The notes under the pieces: model-generated
What the model was told of the DNA's origin: nothing
Database searches by the model: none
The model's input: only the letters and a program-made list of their open reading frames with translations
From: Synechococcus sp. UW140
GTDB taxonomy: Bacteria > Cyanobacteriota > Cyanobacteriia > PCC-6307 > Cyanobiaceae
Assembly: GCF_900474295.1 (NCBI RefSeq)
Contig: NZ_UCOB01000028.1
Coordinates: 62,001-126,000, forward strand
DNA: 64,000 nt
Direction: 5' to 3'
Shown here: in pieces, positions 21,898 to 30,854 of the stretch
How positions within the stretch are numbered: position 1 is the first letter of the stretch
Layout of the letters: every line of letters begins with the position of its first letter
Program-made: the position numbers and the translations under genes

Positions 21898-23640
21898 ATG
21901 CGCATCGCCCTGGCCCAGCTCAACCCCCTCGTCGGTGACCTGGCCGGCAATGCCAACAAGATCCTTCAGTCCTGCCGTCAAGCCAGCAGACTTCAGGCGG
22001 ACCTGGTTGTCACGCCAGAGCTGGGCTTGTGGGGATATCCGCCACGAGATCTGCTGCTCAACCGTTCTCGCGTCGCCCAGCAGCAGTCGGTGATGGAGCG
22101 ACTCAGCCTTGATCTCGATGCACTCTCACCGGCCCTAGGTGTCCTGGTTGGACTGGTAGATCCTGCCGAGGATGGCCAGCAACCACGACTGTTCAATGCC
22201 GTCGCTCTGATCCGCGGCGGGCAATGGAAGGTGGTGGGGCGAAAGCAATTGCTGCCCAGCTACGACGTCTTTGATGAAAGCCGCTATTTCCGCCCGGCCA
22301 GCGCCCCGTCCAGTTTTAACTTCAAAGTTGACAACCGTGATTGGCAGCTTGGACTGAGCCTCTGTGAAGACCTCTGGGTCGATCCAGGCCTGCATAGGGA
22401 GCGACTATGCGGGCCCGATCCAATCGGAGCCCTTGCCGAGCAAGAGATCGATCTCCTGCTCAATCTCTCCGCTTCCCCTTTCGGGCGACACAAGCAGGCA
22501 GTCCGACATCAGCTGGCCCAACAGGCAGCCTCTCGCCTGGATTGCCCAGTGGTCTATGTCAACCAGGTAGGAGGAAACGACGAATTGGTGTTCGATGGCG
22601 CCAGCTTCGTGATGGTTCCCGCCACAGCTGATCCATACACACAAACGTCTGCAGGCAGCGGCACACCGCTTGGGCTGGCCCTGCAGCTACCCAGCTACAG
22701 CGAAGAGCTAGCCGTATGGGAAGCCGTCACCACCCCCGACCAAGCACAGGCAACAACGGCGATGCCGGTGGAAGAGAGCCTATTCCGCGCCCTTGTTCTC
22801 GGGGTATGCGACTACGCCGGAAAATGCGGATTCGACCAAGCCCTGCTGGGCCTGAGTGGAGGCATTGATTCGGCTTTGGTGGCAGTCATCGCAGCGGCGG
22901 CTCTGGGTCCCGACCAGGTGGAAGGACTCCTGATGCCATCTCCCTGGAGCTCAAAGGGGTCGATCGAGGATGCGGAAGCCCTTGCAAAGCGCCTGGGACT
23001 CCGCACTCACACCGTGCCGATTTCCGCCTTGATGGCCAGCTTCGATGCCAGCCTCACACCGGTGATGCAAGAGGCACCCGCGAATGTGACCGCCGAAAAT
23101 CTGCAATCACGCATCCGCGGCACCCTGCTGATGGCCGTAGCCAATCAGCAGGGCCAGCTGCTGCTCTCTACAGGCAATAAATCGGAGCTTGCCGTGGGCT
23201 ACTGCACTCTGTACGGCGATATGAACGGTGGACTGGCCGTGATCGGTGACCTCTACAAATCGACCGTGTTTGCACTCTGCGACTGGCTGGACAGCAACGC
23301 AGCCTTGGCATGCCGTGAAGACCTCAATCTGCCGGGAGGAGGGGAACTGGTGGGCCGAGTGATCCGCGAAAAACCACCGAGTGCTGAACTCAGGCCGGAG
23401 CAAAAAGATAGTGATTCCCTTCCGGATTACGCCGTGCTCGATCCGCTGCTGCGCGATCTGATCGAGGAGCGCTGCGGCCGGGAAGAACTGCTGGAGCGAG
23501 GCCATTCGGCAGAGGAGGTCGACAGGGTGCAACGACTGTTCCGCCGTGCTGAGTTCAAACGCCGCCAGGCAGCGCCTTTGCTAAAGGTGAGCAGCCAGGC
23601 ATTCGGGACCGGATGGAGGCTGCCGATCGCAGCCAGCTGA
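21898..23640 (+). CDS. nadE: NAD+ synthase, glutamine-hydrolysing
   Basis: A 580-residue two-domain enzyme that converts deamido-NAD to NAD using glutamine. The N-terminal nitrilase-like glutaminase domain has the catalytic triad Glu41 (VVTPELGLWG), Lys117 (GRKQLLPSYDVFDE) and Cys156 (LGLSLCEDLW). The C-terminal synthetase domain has the PP-loop LSGGIDSALVAVI at residues 319-331 and the later STGNKSELAVGYCTLYGD segment. Length and order are typical for the group. It follows nadD by six bases. Confidence 0.96.
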   Translation: MRIALAQLNPLVGDLAGNANKILQSCRQASRLQADLVVTPELGLWGYPPRDLLLNRSRVAQQQSVMERLSLDLDALSPALGVLVGLVDPAEDGQQPRLFNAVALIRGGQWKVVGRKQLLPSYDVFDESRYFRPASAPSSFNFKVDNRDWQLGLSLCEDLWVDPGLHRERLCGPDPIGALAEQEIDLLLNLSASPFGRHKQAVRHQLAQQAASRLDCPVVYVNQVGGNDELVFDGASFVMVPATADPYTQTSAGSGTPLGLALQLPSYSEELAVWEAVTTPDQAQATTAMPVEESLFRALVLGVCDYAGKCGFDQALLGLSGGIDSALVAVIAAAALGPDQVEGLLMPSPWSSKGSIEDAEALAKRLGLRTHTVPISALMASFDASLTPVMQEAPANVTAENLQSRIRGTLLMAVANQQGQLLLSTGNKSELAVGYCTLYGDMNGGLAVIGDLYKSTVFALCDWLDSNAALACREDLNLPGGGELVGRVIREKPPSAELRPEQKDSDSLPDYAVLDPLLRDLIEERCGREELLERGHSAEEVDRVQRLFRRAEFKRRQAAPLLKVSSQAFGTGWRLPIAAS

Positions 23641-23668
23641 GCCAGATTGAGGGCACTTCCACGCAACC

Positions 23669-24808
23669 ATGGTCCACTCCGTCCTGACGGCGCCGATGGC
23701 CACGATCGGCGTGCCAAGCGAAATCAAAGTCGATGAGCAACGGGTCGCGCTGACTCCAGATGCAGTACGAGAACTGGTGACTCAGGGGCTTGAGGTGCGG
23801 GTCCAGAGTGGTGCTGGCTCGGGTGCTGGCCTCAGCGACGCTGACTTTGCAGCCGCCGGAGCAAGGGTTGTGACCAGGGAGGAAGCCTGGGCAGCCCATT
23901 TGATCGTGAAGGTGAAGGAACCACAGGAGGAGGAATTCGACTTTCTCCGCGACGACATGGTTCTATTCACTTATCTCCACCTTGCCGCCTATCCGAAAGT
24001 TGGAGAGGCGCTCTTAGAGGCGGGGACCACAGGTGTGGCCTACGAAACGGTGCAGCTGGAGAACGGCAGCCTCCCGCTGCTGGCCCCGATGAGTGAAATC
24101 GCCGGGCGACTGGCAGCACAGGTGGGAGCCCATTTGCTGGAACGCCCCCATGGTGGCCGTGGTGTGCTGATCGGAGGATGCACAGGCGCGCGACCGGCAC
24201 GGGTTGTGGTGCTGGGGGCCGGCACCGTGGGCTGGAACGCGGCGAGGCTGGCGGCCGCCATGGATGCGGAAGTGATGCTGCTGGATCGCTCTCCCGAACG
24301 GCTTCGGAGCCTGGAGGCCGATCGGCGCGGTCGCCTGATGAGCGTGGTCAGTAGTCGCGGCCTGTTGGAGCGGCTCGTGCCCAGCGCCGATCTCCTCATT
24401 GGGGCTGTGCTCACGCCAGGTGGTCGGGCACCGACGCTTGTGGACGAAGAGATGGTCAAGCAGATGAAGCCGAATTCGGTGATTGTTGATGTAGCGATCG
24501 ACCAGGGCGGCTGCGTGGCAACCAGCAGGGAAACCACCCACACCAACCCAACCGTAAAAATCCATGGAGTGCAGCACTATGCCGTCGGCAACATGCCTGG
24601 AGCCGTGCCGTTTACGTCCACGGAAGCCCTAGTGAGCGTCACTCTGCCTTACATCATTGGAATCGCCGGACGCGGCCTTGAAGAAGCTGTGACGGAACGA
24701 CCTGAGCTTCTGTCAGGCCTGAATACTGTGCAGGGGGCGGTCTGTCATCCCAGCGTGGCGAAGGCCCTGGGAGTGCAGCCACGTCACCCGATGGCATGCC
24801 TGCGCTGA
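23669..24808 (+). CDS. ald: Alanine dehydrogenase
   Basis: Ald catalyses reversible NAD-dependent deamination of alanine to pyruvate and ammonia. The N-terminal domain has IGVPSEIKVDEQRVALTP and KVKEPQEEEF, and the Rossmann motif VVLGAGTVGWNAARLA lies near residue 180. VDVAIDQGGC near 275 is the catalytic-region signature. The 379-residue frame starts at 23669; the ATG at 23696 (MATIGVPSE) would give 370 residues, closer to the usual family length. It lies 28 bases after nadE, so it may read through from the NAD operon that supplies its cofactor. A 213-base gap before the export operon holds no gene, only an 11-base direct repeat (AGCACACTGCA) near 24894-24922. Confidence 0.96.
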   Translation: MVHSVLTAPMATIGVPSEIKVDEQRVALTPDAVRELVTQGLEVRVQSGAGSGAGLSDADFAAAGARVVTREEAWAAHLIVKVKEPQEEEFDFLRDDMVLFTYLHLAAYPKVGEALLEAGTTGVAYETVQLENGSLPLLAPMSEIAGRLAAQVGAHLLERPHGGRGVLIGGCTGARPARVVVLGAGTVGWNAARLAAAMDAEVMLLDRSPERLRSLEADRRGRLMSVVSSRGLLERLVPSADLLIGAVLTPGGRAPTLVDEEMVKQMKPNSVIVDVAIDQGGCVATSRETTHTNPTVKIHGVQHYAVGNMPGAVPFTSTEALVSVTLPYIIGIAGRGLEEAVTERPELLSGLNTVQGAVCHPSVAKALGVQPRHPMACLR

Positions 24809-25021
24809 GAATGAACTTGAGAGGCCGAGAATCTAAAACTCGATCTTTCACTTCCAGTTAGACAAAAAATCCAAACTCGGCGACCAATCCCAGAAGCACA
24901 CTGCACTGGTAAGCACACTGCATTCACGCAACTCAGAAGGAAACTTTGAGCGAATTCCAGAAAAGAATAAACACAACCACTCAATTGACATAATTCAAAC
25001 AACCATCCATGGCTTGAAACA

Positions 25022-27187
25022 TTAGTGACTGGCCAACATGCGCTTCAGATAGCCGTGGTCTTTGAGCACATTCCAGCTACCCGCCTCAGCCTGCTTTCCC
25101 TTTTCGAGGATCACGATCTGATCGGCACCTCGAATAGTGGAGAGCCTGTGGGCAATACTGATACGGGTGATTCCAAGAGAATTGACCACCTCAGTAATGT
25201 GCTGCTGGGAGCGATTATCAAGCGCACTGGTGGCCTCATCAAGAATCAAGACTTTGGGGTTAGTGATCAGCGCTCTGGCGATAGCGATACGCTGCACCTG
25301 ACCTCCAGAGACATTGCCGCCAGAATCACTCAAGAGAGTTTCCAACTGCATCGGCATGGCCCGAATCTCATCAGCAACAGCAGCACGTTCAAGCACCTCC
25401 CATATCCGCTCCTCACTATATTGAATACCTCCAGATACCACGTCATAGATCGAACCCGCATTCAAGCGCGCGGTCTGCATCACGACCCCCAGCTGACGCC
25501 GATAGGTACGAATTGCGAGCTGAGTTATAGGGATGCCATCAACAAGAACCTCACCGCCCTGAGGCAAAGTGAAACCAAGCAACATACGAACGAGCGTTGT
25601 CTTTCCACACCCACTAGGCCCCGTAATCGCAGTATGCAGACCAGAGGGAATCTCAAACGAGAGATTATCAAATAGAAGACCAACACTACCCGGGAATTCA
25701 TAAGCAATGCGCTGAAGTCGAAACTCACCACGCAACTGATGATGCAAGGCATCCGGCTGAAACCCTTGCTCCACATCGGCATACATCACAGGCTCCGCCC
25801 TCTTCCAGAGCACAGCCGCCCTCCCTGCAGTATTAGCGAGAAGATTCACAGCATTGGTGATAGATCCATTAAAACTCACAAAAGCTGCGTTAAATGAAAT
25901 AAAATCAACAACAGTCTGATTTACATCAAGTCCCCCAGGCGAGGAAAGAATTCGACAAGCAATCACCGCAAACAAAAACAGCGACGCAATCGGGCCCACA
26001 AGAGTGCCATACTGCTCAATCGCATCTCCATAAACGTTGTTTCTCAACTGCAAAAGGGCGTAGCGGCTCACCTCACGCAGCCAGCGAAGCAAAAGAAATG
26101 GCTCAGCTCCAGCACTACGAATCTGAGGCATCCCCATCACCGACTGAAGAGAAAAATTAGTGATCTCGGCACCAGCCTCAAGCAAAGGCAATTGCAAACG
26201 AATCGACCGAAAAGTGATCAGCAGAATACAAGCCAAAGCAACAAGCGTGAACAACGAGGCCCATAGCGCAAGCTCTCTATCGTAAACAAACATCAGCACA
26301 AAATAACTAGAAGAAAACAGGGATGAGATCAATGTCGCCAGCACACCACTACCAAGCAACTGACGAAGCTGACTAATTGAATTCACCCTAGAAGCGAGAT
26401 CACCTGTTGAGTATCGGCTAATAAAACTCATCGGCAGACGCATCAGCCTGTCCCAGACAGCAGACTGGAGGCGAAGATCAGCGACGCTCTCCAGCCGCAA
26501 CATCATCAGGTTCTGAAGAAATGAAGTAGCAATCGAACCAATAACAATCAACACCACAACTACGACACCCTCGACGAGCAACTGCTGATCATTTTGAGGC
26601 AGAATCTGGCTCACCAAGGTATTGGTAAGCATGGGAATAGAGAGATTAAACAACATCACAACTCCCGAGGTGATCACCAGCGCTAAAACAGCAGCCAGGT
26701 CTGGTGAAAAGGCAAAGCCGAGCACAGACAAGGGTCCGCTCACAACCGGGGGTAAAGATGGATAAATCTCATAGGCCTCATCCATCAGAATGACTCCCTG
26801 ATCAGCAGGAAAATGCGCCTGCTGATGGGCGCTGTAAATCCAGTTCTCACCCCCCTTCCTATACAAAGCCATGGGCTGATGATGATCAGCTCCAAACACG
26901 ATCATCAAAGGAAATTCATTGTCGTTTGTGGCATCAAGATCCCAATGATTGGTGCTCAGATCACGTGGTGCTGTGATACGACGGTGGTGAATATCGTTGT
27001 AGTCCAAAAGCTGCACCAACCCACCCCCAGGCAGAGGCTCCAAGTGCTGGTCTCGACGGCCCAGCCGTGCCATGCAGAATCCCAACAAGCGCAGTTCTGG
27101 GTATTGATCCTGCTCAGATGGGGAACTGAATAGAAGCTCCTCCTCTAAAGCACGGGCGGCGATTAAAGCCTGATGCGATTCATTCAT
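25022..27187 (-). CDS. NHLM-type peptide export ABC transporter, ATPase/permease
   Basis: A 721-residue half-transporter. A non-peptidase N-terminal domain (about 1-150) precedes a six-helix membrane domain (about 155-440) and a C-terminal ABC ATPase. Walker A GPSGCGKTTLVRMLLG, the signature NVSGGQVQRIAIARAL, Walker B VLILDEATSALD and the switch His in ISIAHRLSTI are all intact. The form fits the second ABC protein of NHLM bacteriocin export systems (as TIGR03797), which lacks the C39 peptidase. It is the last gene of a four-gene operon, two bases after the peptidase-type transporter. The region is AT-richer than the flanks. The exported peptide is not in this window. Confidence 0.88.
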   Translation of the reverse strand: MNESHQALIAARALEEELLFSSPSEQDQYPELRLLGFCMARLGRRDQHLEPLPGGGLVQLLDYNDIHHRRITAPRDLSTNHWDLDATNDNEFPLMIVFGADHHQPMALYRKGGENWIYSAHQQAHFPADQGVILMDEAYEIYPSLPPVVSGPLSVLGFAFSPDLAAVLALVITSGVVMLFNLSIPMLTNTLVSQILPQNDQQLLVEGVVVVVLIVIGSIATSFLQNLMMLRLESVADLRLQSAVWDRLMRLPMSFISRYSTGDLASRVNSISQLRQLLGSGVLATLISSLFSSSYFVLMFVYDRELALWASLFTLVALACILLITFRSIRLQLPLLEAGAEITNFSLQSVMGMPQIRSAGAEPFLLLRWLREVSRYALLQLRNNVYGDAIEQYGTLVGPIASLFLFAVIACRILSSPGGLDVNQTVVDFISFNAAFVSFNGSITNAVNLLANTAGRAAVLWKRAEPVMYADVEQGFQPDALHHQLRGEFRLQRIAYEFPGSVGLLFDNLSFEIPSGLHTAITGPSGCGKTTLVRMLLGFTLPQGGEVLVDGIPITQLAIRTYRRQLGVVMQTARLNAGSIYDVVSGGIQYSEERIWEVLERAAVADEIRAMPMQLETLLSDSGGNVSGGQVQRIAIARALITNPKVLILDEATSALDNRSQQHITEVVNSLGITRISIAHRLSTIRGADQIVILEKGKQAEAGSWNVLKDHGYLKRMLASH

Positions 27188-27189
27188 AC

Positions 27190-29436
27190 CTAACCGTCAA
27201 GCGCCTCTGACTGGAACCGCTCCTGATCAACAAGAGCATGAAAAGCACCGCGTTTTGCCAGCAACTGATCAGGTGAACCATGCTCCAGCACAGCACCATT
27301 CTTCATCACAAGAACTTGATCACTGCGAAGAGCCGCATCAAGGCGATGGGCAACATTCACGACCGTAATTCCACGCATTTTGATCGCATCGAGCACCTTG
27401 GACTGAGTAACGTTATCGAGGGCACTGGTAGCCTCATCAAACAAGAGAATTGATGGTTGACGCACTAAGGCTCGGCAGATTTCAAGACGTTGCCGCTCAC
27501 CCCCACTGAGGTCACTACCATTGTCGTGAAGTCGACGCTGAAATGCTTCAGGGTGGCTATTAATTGTGTCGAGAATTTGCGAATCCTTGGCAGCATTTTC
27601 CAACTGGTTGAGAGCGTAACCAGGACGCCAGAGCGTGATGTTGTCACGAACAGTGGCATTAAAAACGAAGACCTGCTGAGGCACATAAGCAAGACTTTTC
27701 CGCATCACCCCATTGCCGTGGTCAAGCCATGGCATGCCATCAAAAAATAGCTCACCTGCCGAGGGCTGATATAAACCGGCAAGGAGACGAATCAACGTGG
27801 TCTTGCCAGATCCACTACCACCAACAATGGCCAGTTGCGTGCCAGCCGGAACCGTTAGATCCAGGTCCCGGATAAATGGCTCCGAAACGCGGTCAAAGGC
27901 AAAGGTCAAGCCACGCAGCTCGATCAAACCGCTTAGTCGCAAAGGAGAGCGATCAGACTCGGGCTGAGCCAAGGTAGACGCCGAATCAACACCTAAAGCC
28001 AAATCTGGAGAACTAATTTGGAAGCTATTGACAAGAGGATCATCTTCATTTTTATGCAGATCTTCAAGACGGCCAAGATTACCGATCAGACGCTGAAGCA
28101 CAGAATTGAGCTGAGGAAGCGACGAAATTGGAGCAGTCAGTTGTGCCTGAAGGAACTGAAATGCCACAAGAGTACCCAGAGATATTTTGCCTGCAATAAT
28201 CAAAAAACCACCGGCAGCAATAATCAGTACGTTCAGCAGGAAGGTGCTACCACTAGCCGCTATCGAAGAAAGCGTCGTCTGAATGCCAAGCATCTGATTC
28301 TGAATCACAACATTGCCAAAGCTCCCCTGCCACTGGCTCAGAAAATCAAACTCCAGGCCAGATGCCTTTAGCGTTTCAATATTATTAATTCCTTGAAGGC
28401 CTTTACCTTCTGCCTTCCCTTGCTCAATCGCAAGCTTGCGATTTGCATCATAGCGCTGCTCGGTAAGGAACCAGTTCAGAAGCAAATTAGAAAGCATGAC
28501 CACCAACACCATCAATGCAAGCCAAGCCGAAACAGCAAAAGCAATCAACAGCACTAGGAGCCCAATCCAAAGCTCAACAAGAAAGCGCAATAGACGCGAC
28601 ACAACGACTTGCGTGGTCTCCATCCCAAGGAGCATTCTTCCTGCAATTTCCCCTTGAAAGCGTGCCTGATAGAAACCATAAGTAACCTGAAAAAGCTTTC
28701 GAAAGAGATCAGCAGCAAGCCGCTTCGACAACAACAATTCCATGCGCCTTAGAATCACAAACTGGATACTTAGCAGCGCCAACCAACCAAGGACTGACAA
28801 CAACAAAAGCCAGACAATTGGAACCCCAAAATAAAGGCGTTGATTCTGGAGGAAGCTATCAATAAAAGTCGACGTTAATCCAGCGACAAGTAGAGCAATC
28901 ACAGCCTGAGCAGTGGCCACGATCAACAACTGAACCAAAGAGGCTCGGTAGGGCCAAAGCGTGCTGAACAACCCGAGCAGAGGAGAACGTTCATCACCTC
29001 CAGCGGAAAAATCAGGACCTGGCTCGAACTCCAGAACCACGCCGGTGAAGCTATCGAGAAACTCCTCCATCAAGACCCGTACTTGGCCCTCTGCCGGATC
29101 ACTCAGGAAGACGTGATGGCCTTTAAAGCCCTCAACCACAAGGAAGTGATTAAATCCCCAGAACACAACACAAGGGAACCGGCCGTTGTCTCGCAACTGC
29201 TCACCAGAACAGCGATAGGCCCTGGTCTTGAGGCCATAACGCCTAGCCGCAATCAACAGCTGCTTGGCATTGGAACCATCTCGGTTCACACCACAAGCCA
29301 AGCGAAGCTCACTGAGGTCAACCATTCGACCGAAATAGCCAAGAATGGTGGCCAGGGAAGCAGCACCACATTCAGCAGCCTCGTATTGAAGACGCGTTCG
29401 GGCTTTGACTCGATGACGCTCAAGTTTTCTCGTCAT
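27190..29436 (-). CDS. NHLM-type ABC transporter with C39 peptidase
   Basis: A 748-residue peptidase-containing ABC transporter (TIGR03796-like). The N-terminal C39 domain keeps the catalytic Cys23 (EAAECGAASLATILGYFG), His97 (FNHFLVVEG) and Asp113 (LSDPAEG), so it should cleave leader peptides after a double-glycine-type site while exporting the core. A six-span membrane domain covers about 165-440. The ATPase has Walker A IVGGSGSGKTTLIRLL, signature LSGGERQRLEICRAL and Walker B ILLFDEATSALD. Its start overlaps the adaptor gene stop by four bases. All catalytic residues are present, so a substrate with a cleavable leader should exist elsewhere in the genome. Confidence 0.93.
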   Translation of the reverse strand: MTRKLERHRVKARTRLQYEAAECGAASLATILGYFGRMVDLSELRLACGVNRDGSNAKQLLIAARRYGLKTRAYRCSGEQLRDNGRFPCVVFWGFNHFLVVEGFKGHHVFLSDPAEGQVRVLMEEFLDSFTGVVLEFEPGPDFSAGGDERSPLLGLFSTLWPYRASLVQLLIVATAQAVIALLVAGLTSTFIDSFLQNQRLYFGVPIVWLLLLSVLGWLALLSIQFVILRRMELLLSKRLAADLFRKLFQVTYGFYQARFQGEIAGRMLLGMETTQVVVSRLLRFLVELWIGLLVLLIAFAVSAWLALMVLVVMLSNLLLNWFLTEQRYDANRKLAIEQGKAEGKGLQGINNIETLKASGLEFDFLSQWQGSFGNVVIQNQMLGIQTTLSSIAASGSTFLLNVLIIAAGGFLIIAGKISLGTLVAFQFLQAQLTAPISSLPQLNSVLQRLIGNLGRLEDLHKNEDDPLVNSFQISSPDLALGVDSASTLAQPESDRSPLRLSGLIELRGLTFAFDRVSEPFIRDLDLTVPAGTQLAIVGGSGSGKTTLIRLLAGLYQPSAGELFFDGMPWLDHGNGVMRKSLAYVPQQVFVFNATVRDNITLWRPGYALNQLENAAKDSQILDTINSHPEAFQRRLHDNGSDLSGGERQRLEICRALVRQPSILLFDEATSALDNVTQSKVLDAIKMRGITVVNVAHRLDAALRSDQVLVMKNGAVLEHGSPDQLLAKRGAFHALVDQERFQSEALDG

Positions 29437-30854
29437 GATCTGCCTGCATTCGGCTGCCGAGAGGATGGTGTTCCTGGAGAGGAGCCTGGATCAGGCTGAT
29501 CAGGTGGAGCGATTCCAAAAAAGCTGCGAATTGCAGGTAGAACCAGAGCAATCGGCGCCACACGTCGGGTTGTGATTTCCACGTTGAGGCGATCTCCAGG
29601 CGAGGGAGGGAAGGGGAGTTCGGAATTCGAACTCCACTGGTAGCCCCCACTGTTGGTCACATCACTCGCCCCGGAGCGCTGAAGCGCAAGGATGGCAAGC
29701 GTGGGGGAGGGATGCCTTGAGACAATGATTTGGGCCATCGCCTTCACACCAATACGAGCAGTGACCTCATCAACACCACTGGGCAAATTGGCCATCGACA
29801 CCACACGACCTTTAATTCCGCCCACTTCCGATCGTTTGTAACCAGAGGGAGTGGCCAGTGCTTCCATCCCAGGGAAGACCTGGGCCCTCTGCTTACTACT
29901 GAGGAACACAGGCACCATCACCGGCTGGTCCAGCTGATTATCACTCAGCTCCATCAACACTTTTCCACGTACAACGCTTTCACCATCGTTAGGGATAAGA
30001 CTCGAAAGATAGACATCCTTTGGGGCATAGATCAACTGCTGACTAATCACATTGGCCAACTCACCCTTGAGCTTCTGATAGGCCTGATCTCGCCGAGACG
30101 AGATCCGAATCAATTCAGTGTCATTACTATGGATTTGAGACATAGTATTAGCCACTTGCGATTGCTGATTAAGAATAGTTTGCCGATTCACATAACCTTG
30201 AGAAGCCAACTCCTTCATGTTTTCAAGATAAGAAAAACGGCTTTCATACTCCCTCTTCAGGATGTCTTGCTTGGAGGAAATATTTGCTTCCTCCTGCTCA
30301 GAATTGCTAATCACCCGCTGCAACTGATCAATCGCGCTACTCAAGCGCTCTAACTCTGCCGACGAGTGCACCCAGATCAACAAACGGCCTTTAGGAACAG
30401 CTAGACCCTTAAATTTCTGCTCTAGAATCCTGGCAAATCTACGTGATGAAGTCATACGGGCACCGTCAGCTGAAACTGACATACCAGACTGGCTAGCCTG
30501 ATAAATCTCACGTGCCAGACTGGCCACATCCTGATCGCTGAACTGATCGGGTGAATGCATGAAACGTCGAGCCTTATCATGCCAAGCCCTGTGTGGCTTG
30601 TTGAACATGTAGACAGCGGCTCCATCCGTGGCACTCAGGCTGGAATTAATCGTGCTCACAGGAAGCAACACCCCAGTTCCCTGCACACTCACAGGGATGC
30701 GCGCCAACGTGGCCCACAGACTGCCTGAAATCGCAATCAAAGCGCCGAGCGCCAGGGTTGCACGCAATGGAGGGGTCAATAGTGTGACGGGCCCATCACG
30801 GTCACCGACGTGATGTCGCTTCTGAAGAGCTCGTTGACTGAAGAGTTTTGTCAT
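29433..30854 (-). CDS. HlyD-like membrane fusion protein of NHLM export
   Basis: A 473-residue periplasmic adaptor. One membrane span near residues 30-52 (LRATLALGALIAISGSLWATLA) follows a short cytoplasmic segment. Then come a barrel-sandwich part (VQGTGVLLPV), a long coiled-coil stretch (about 165-290) and a C-terminal beta part. This fits the HlyD family adaptor of NHLM systems (TIGR03794-like), which joins inner-membrane ABC transporters to TolC. It overlaps the tolC-like gene upstream and the transporter downstream by four bases each, so the subunits are translationally coupled. The C-terminus is Pro/Ser-rich. Confidence 0.9.
   Translation of the reverse strand: MTKLFSQRALQKRHHVGDRDGPVTLLTPPLRATLALGALIAISGSLWATLARIPVSVQGTGVLLPVSTINSSLSATDGAAVYMFNKPHRAWHDKARRFMHSPDQFSDQDVASLAREIYQASQSGMSVSADGARMTSSRRFARILEQKFKGLAVPKGRLLIWVHSSAELERLSSAIDQLQRVISNSEQEEANISSKQDILKREYESRFSYLENMKELASQGYVNRQTILNQQSQVANTMSQIHSNDTELIRISSRRDQAYQKLKGELANVISQQLIYAPKDVYLSSLIPNDGESVVRGKVLMELSDNQLDQPVMVPVFLSSKQRAQVFPGMEALATPSGYKRSEVGGIKGRVVSMANLPSGVDEVTARIGVKAMAQIIVSRHPSPTLAILALQRSGASDVTNSGGYQWSSNSELPFPPSPGDRLNVEITTRRVAPIALVLPAIRSFFGIAPPDQPDPGSSPGTPSSRQPNAGRS

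Noticed and set aside
24784-25002. Cys-containing 72-codon frame just downstream of the export operon, a possible exported peptide
   Set aside because: It starts with TTG, overlaps the end of ald, has no double-glycine leader or known leader family, and looks like AT-rich noncoding sequence.
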